Source: an uncultured Gemmiger sp.
GTDB taxonomy: Bacteria > Bacillota > Clostridia > Oscillospirales > Ruminococcaceae
DNA: 7,154 nt
Assembly (NCBI GenBank): GCA_944382805.1
Contig: CALWNS010000157.1
Coordinates: forward strand, 1-7,154
Direction of reading: 5' to 3'
Positions 5,551 through 7,154 of this stretch are shown here, piece by piece. A program made the translations under genes and the position numbers. Numbering within the stretch: the first letter of the stretch is position 1; the number at the start of each line of letters is the position of its first letter. Below the pieces are notes generated by a model. The model did not search any database. It worked only from the letters and a program-made list of their open reading frames with translations, and was not told where the DNA came from.

Positions 5551-6119
5551 GCCAACAGCTGGTCGATCTCGGCCAGCCGGGCCAGCAGGCGTTCGCGCTC
5601 GGCCTCCAGGGCGGCGCGGTCGACGGTGGCGGGCTGCATCACCTCGGCGGTCACGCCCTCCGGCAGCTCCATCTGCAGGGCCGCCTGCGGCACGTTGTGC
5701 AGTACGACCACGCAGCCGGCCGGTACTACGCTGTACCAGTTCTTCACGCTGCCGCCCGATTCCGGGCGGCCCTCAACAAAGGCCACGTCGTCACCAACGC
5801 GCGCCCCGCTGTCGCGGCCCCAAGCGCTTGCGATGGTCTTACCAAGAATGGTCACAGGTGCGCGCCACTCGCAGATCCTGTCGCTAAAGATCAGCCTGAC
5901 GCTGACGCTCGGCTCGGCGTTCGGACGGTCATCCTCGCCGTACACCCGGCGCATGATCTCACGGGCCTGGTCGATGGCTTCGGCCGGGATGGCCCAGACA
6001 CGGCGGTCTCGGTCCCAGCGTGCGCCGCCGATGCGCTTGATGGCGGCCACAAAATTGGCGTTGTACGGGGTGGAGAGGTAGGCGGTCTCGGCTTCGGTGG
6101 TCACAGTGATTTTGCACAT
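5547..6119 (-). CDS. 190-aa protein with HARP-like N-terminal motif and C-terminal coiled coil
   Basis: The start at ATG 6119 has GGAGG 9 nt upstream. Its stop overlaps the recombinase start as ATGA. Residues 14-57 (YLSTPYNANFVAAIKRIGGA followed by RWDRDRRVWAIP and a helix) follow the pattern PYxxxhxxxhKxhxGxxWDxxxRxWxhP. This resembles the HARP motif at the N-terminus of SMARCAL1-type annealing helicases, which is also seen as a small domain in phage and plasmid proteins. The middle (70-160) looks beta-rich (VSVRLIFSDRICEWRAPVTI, SVKNWYSVVPAGCVVVLHNV) and is not recognised. Residues 168-190 form a charged leucine heptad helix (LEAERERLLARLAEIDQLLA). No helicase motifs are present. Binding of single-stranded or branched DNA is a guess from the motif; the resemblance is by eye. 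Confidence 0.75.
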   Translation of the reverse strand: MCKITVTTEAETAYLSTPYNANFVAAIKRIGGARWDRDRRVWAIPAEAIDQAREIMRRVYGEDDRPNAEPSVSVRLIFSDRICEWRAPVTILGKTIASAWGRDSGARVGDDVAFVEGRPESGGSVKNWYSVVPAGCVVVLHNVPQAALQMELPEGVTAEVMQPATVDRAALEAERERLLARLAEIDQLLA

Positions 6120-6147
6120 TTTTTGGGTCCTCCAATCGGTGTAAGTG

Positions 6148-6372
6148 TTAGCTGCGAGTGAAAACGTAGATCTCCGGGAATTCGTTCCGGGCGAGCAGTT
6201 CGGCGCTCAGGTCGCGGCTGACGCTAAAGCCGGCCTTGTGCGCATAGAACTGGACGTCATCCCAGCCTAACGGAGCGCGGGAGGTGCGGATCTGCACCTC
6301 GTCCGCTTCGGTATTCTGGAGTACCTTGAGCAGGTCCCGGACCATGGCGTAGAAAATCTTTTCGGTTTTCAT
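6148..6372 (-). CDS. 74-aa protein of unknown function, first gene of the recombinase operon
   Basis: ATG 6372 is chosen because GAAAGGAG lies 9 nt upstream and the promoter ends about 30 bp before it; longer forms would run through that promoter. The protein begins MKTEKIFYAMVRDLLKVLQN and continues with a mixed alpha/beta pattern (EVQIRTS, DDVQFYAHKAGF, EIYVFTRS). It has no signal peptide, membrane segment or HTH that I can see. It lies 28 bp before the 190-aa gene. The family is not recognised. As the promoter-proximal gene facing an HTH regulator, an antirepressor or small accessory role is possible, but nothing in the sequence shows it. Confidence 0.7.
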   Translation of the reverse strand: MKTEKIFYAMVRDLLKVLQNTEADEVQIRTSRAPLGWDDVQFYAHKAGFSVSRDLSAELLARNEFPEIYVFTRS

Positions 6373-6404
6373 TGGTTTTGGCTCCTTTCGTTTGCTGTGG
6401 CTAT

Positions 6405-6433
6405 AGTATAGCACGGATATGCGTGCAAGTCTA
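6405..6433 (-). promoter_or_regulatory. Promoter of the recombinase operon
   Basis: On the - strand TAGACT (6433-6428) and TATACT (6410-6405) are separated by 17 bp. They match 4/6 and 5/6 of the sigma-A consensus. The spacer contains one arm of the inverted repeat, so a protein bound there would block this promoter. Confidence 0.7.
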
Positions 6434-6453
6434 TTGACGAATTGCACGCATAT
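6417..6453. promoter_or_regulatory. Perfect 12-bp inverted repeat, probable operator
   Basis: ATATGCGTGCAA (6417-6428) is the exact reverse complement of TTGCACGCATAT (6442-6453), with 13 bp between. A third, partial copy TTGCACTTGCAT lies at 6477-6488 over the -35 region of the + promoter. The arms lie in the - promoter and between the two promoters. The neighbouring HTH protein is the obvious candidate to bind them and control both directions; this is an inference. Confidence 0.75.
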
Positions 6454-6481
6454 GAGGGCCAAAAAGCGGGCAAAATTTGCA

Positions 6482-6510
6482 CTTGCATCCGTGCAGGGAT
6501 GTGTTATAAT
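6482..6510 (+). promoter_or_regulatory. Promoter of the HTH gene (extended -10)
   Basis: TGTTATAAT at 6502-6510 is a perfect extended -10. The -35 is weak: CTTGCA at 6482-6487, 17 bp upstream, matches 3/6 and overlaps the third operator-like half-site. Transcription would start near 6517, at the ribosome site itself, leaving a leader of only about 15 nt. Confidence 0.75.
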
Positions 6511-6531
6511 AGGGATAAAGGAGGCCTGCAT

Positions 6532-6930
6532 ATGCCGATGGACTACAAAATCGACGTGCTTGCGGCATTAAAAGCCGCCGGGTACAACACCAACCGGATC
6601 CGCCAGGAGGGGCTGCTCAGCCAAGCCACCCTGCAAAGGCTCCGGGGAGGGGAGCCGCTGGCGTGGTCGAGCCTGGAAGCGCTATGCCGGTTGCTGCAAT
6701 GCCAGCCCGGCGATATCTTAGAATACAGGGAGGAACAAAAAATGCCTGATAAAGCCTACGCTGAAAAAATTGCCGCCGAACTCCGCGCGCGCGACACCTG
6801 GGACCCGGACCTGTGCCGAGAACTGTGCGTCGAGGCCGGTATGGCCGATGAATGGGACGCTGCCGATGGTGAGACCTTTGAGGCCGTCGTGCAAAAAGCC
6901 GCCGAAAAGCTCGGCGTAGAGATCCTCTAA
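6532..6930 (+). CDS. Cro/C1-type HTH regulator with C-terminal extension
   Basis: ATG 6532 is set by AAAGGAGG (6517-6524) 7 nt upstream; an earlier in-frame start would lie upstream of the promoter. The 132-aa product has two parts. Residues 1-66 form a Cro/C1-type HTH (YozG-like, PF13443 type): KIDVLAALKAAGYNTNRIRQ, the recognition region LLSQATLQRLRGGEPLAWSS, then LEALCRLLQCQPGDILEYRE. Residues 70-132 (AYAEKIAAELRARDTWDPDL, LCVEAGMADEWDAADGETFE, AVVQKAAEKLGVEIL) are a compact acidic helical unit that looks like a separate small protein of Firmicute mobile elements. An internal ATG at 6742 has its own strong ribosome site. The gene is divergent from the recombinase operon and probably controls it and itself through the inverted repeat. 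Confidence 0.85.
   Translation: MPMDYKIDVLAALKAAGYNTNRIRQEGLLSQATLQRLRGGEPLAWSSLEALCRLLQCQPGDILEYREEQKMPDKAYAEKIAAELRARDTWDPDLCRELCVEAGMADEWDAADGETFEAVVQKAAEKLGVEIL
6727..6733 (+). promoter_or_regulatory. Internal Shine-Dalgarno site inside the HTH gene
   Basis: AGGGAGG lies 8 nt before an in-frame ATG at 6742, exactly at the join between the HTH domain and the C-terminal unit. Initiation here would give a separate 62-aa protein (MPDKAYAEKIAAELRARD and onward) ending at 6930. The spacing and strength are as good as those of the gene's own start. Confidence 0.6.
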
Positions 6931-6933
6931 AGC

Positions 6934-6966
6934 AAAACAGCCCCAGCCGATTTGGCTGGGGCTGTT
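6934..6966. terminator. Bidirectional hairpin terminator between HTH gene and holin-like gene
   Basis: AACAGCCCCAGCC (6936-6948) pairs perfectly with GGCTGGGGCTGTT (6954-6966) around a 5-nt loop, 5 bp after the HTH stop. On the - strand the stem runs into TTTT (6937-6934). On the + strand only a broken T-rich stretch follows. It lies between two convergent genes and can serve both. Confidence 0.85.
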
Positions 6967-6974
6967 GCTCTGTA

Positions 6975-7154
6975 TTACTGCTGCGGCTTGTCCTTGCCGC
7001 TCTGGGTGCCGAAGTAGAACGCTACCACCATGGACACGATGGTCATGACGGTATCGGGCTGCAGCTGCCCGCCCAGGGCCAGCACTGCAAATACGGCGAT
7101 CACCACCAGGGTGATGATGGTCTTTACTTTCAGCAGTGCGGCTAGGTTTTTGAG
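6975..7154 (-). CDS. Phage holin-like small membrane protein, C-terminal part (runs off the right edge)
   Basis: The last 59 residues are visible, ending at TAA 6977-6975; the start is beyond the window. LKVKTIITLVVIAVFAVLAL gives one membrane helix, a short loop LGGQLQPDT follows, then VMTIVSMVVAFYFGTQSG gives a second hydrophobic segment, and the protein ends in a charged tail GKDKPQQ. The pattern LLKVKTxxTLxxxxVFxxLxLxG...FMTIxxxxxxFYFGTQ is a familiar small membrane protein of Firmicute prophages, often annotated as hypothetical or holin-like. Holin function is not shown by the sequence; it would form pores for cell lysis. It converges on the HTH gene across the hairpin. Confidence 0.75.
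   Translation of the reverse strand, partial: LKNLAALLKVKTIITLVVIAVFAVLALGGQLQPDTVMTIVSMVVAFYFGTQSGKDKPQQ

Larger units (their letters stand above)
4284..7154. mobile_element. End of an integrated element (prophage or integrative element), continuing past the right edge
   Basis: The left limit is set by the tRNA-Gly 3' fragment. Inside are direct repeats of att-arm type, a serine recombinase operon with small unknown genes, a divergent phage-type HTH regulator and a holin-like protein. The intergenic parts are visibly more AT-rich than the very GC-rich salvage region. Whether it is a prophage or another integrative element cannot be decided here; the holin-like gene favours a prophage. The far boundary lies outside the window. 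Confidence 0.65.

Noticed and set aside
5254..6161. Long + strand open frames (5254-6081 and 5481-6161) opposite the recombinase and the 190-aa gene
   Set aside because: The - strand genes have recognisable motifs, ribosome sites and ATGA overlaps; the + strand frames have none and their translations are low-complexity.
6434..6462. TTGACG at 6434-6439 as a + strand -35 box
   Set aside because: The region 16-18 bp downstream (near GGCCAA) has no -10 resemblance; the extended -10 at 6502-6510 is far better.

Overview
The window looks like the chromosome of a GC-rich gut clostridium of the Oscillospirales/Ruminococcaceae type (Faecalibacterium, Gemmiger and relatives). The reasons are Gram-positive-style Shine-Dalgarno sites (GGAGG, AAAGGAGG), a lipoprotein with a lipobox, a Firmicute-type pyrimidine-nucleoside phosphorylase and a Firmicute-type phage membrane protein. 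The genus is an inference and cannot be fixed from this sequence alone.

Region 1 (1-2962, + strand) is a pyrimidine-nucleoside salvage cluster: the end of a cytidine deaminase gene (cdd) that looks dead, then a BMP/PnrA-type nucleoside-binding lipoprotein, then pyrimidine-nucleoside phosphorylase (pdp). The lipoprotein would capture nucleosides outside the membrane. Cdd would turn cytidine into uridine, and Pdp would split uridine and thymidine with phosphate. In this copy cdd has an in-frame TAG and has lost the catalytic Glu and both ribose-binding residues, so the deamination step is probably missing or supplied elsewhere.

Region 2 (2963-4283) holds a strong hairpin terminator and convergent prfB (peptide chain release factor 2, - strand). 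This prfB lacks the programmed +1 frameshift found in many bacteria. Upstream of prfB lie a Rho-independent terminator and the 3' end of what looks like a tRNA-Gly gene, both on the - strand.

Region 3 (4284 to the right edge) appears to be the end of an integrated element. The tRNA 3' fragment (4284-4307) resembles an attachment site. It is followed by three repeats spaced exactly 20 bp apart and a 12-bp-period tandem repeat, the layout expected of integrase or excisionase arm sites. Next comes a - strand operon, read right to left: a 74-aa protein, a 190-aa protein with a HARP-like N-terminal motif, a serine recombinase and an 84-aa protein. The last three are joined by ATGA stop/start overlaps. 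The recombinase is split by one extra GA unit in a (GA)6 tract. A divergent Cro/C1-type HTH gene faces the operon across a control region with a perfect 12-bp inverted repeat and promoters on both strands. A bidirectional hairpin then separates the HTH gene from the C-terminal part of a phage holin-like membrane protein that runs off the right edge.

The working picture is a prophage or integrative element inserted in a tRNA-Gly gene next to prfB. Its recombination operon is controlled by the divergent HTH protein, and its serine recombinase is currently out of frame.
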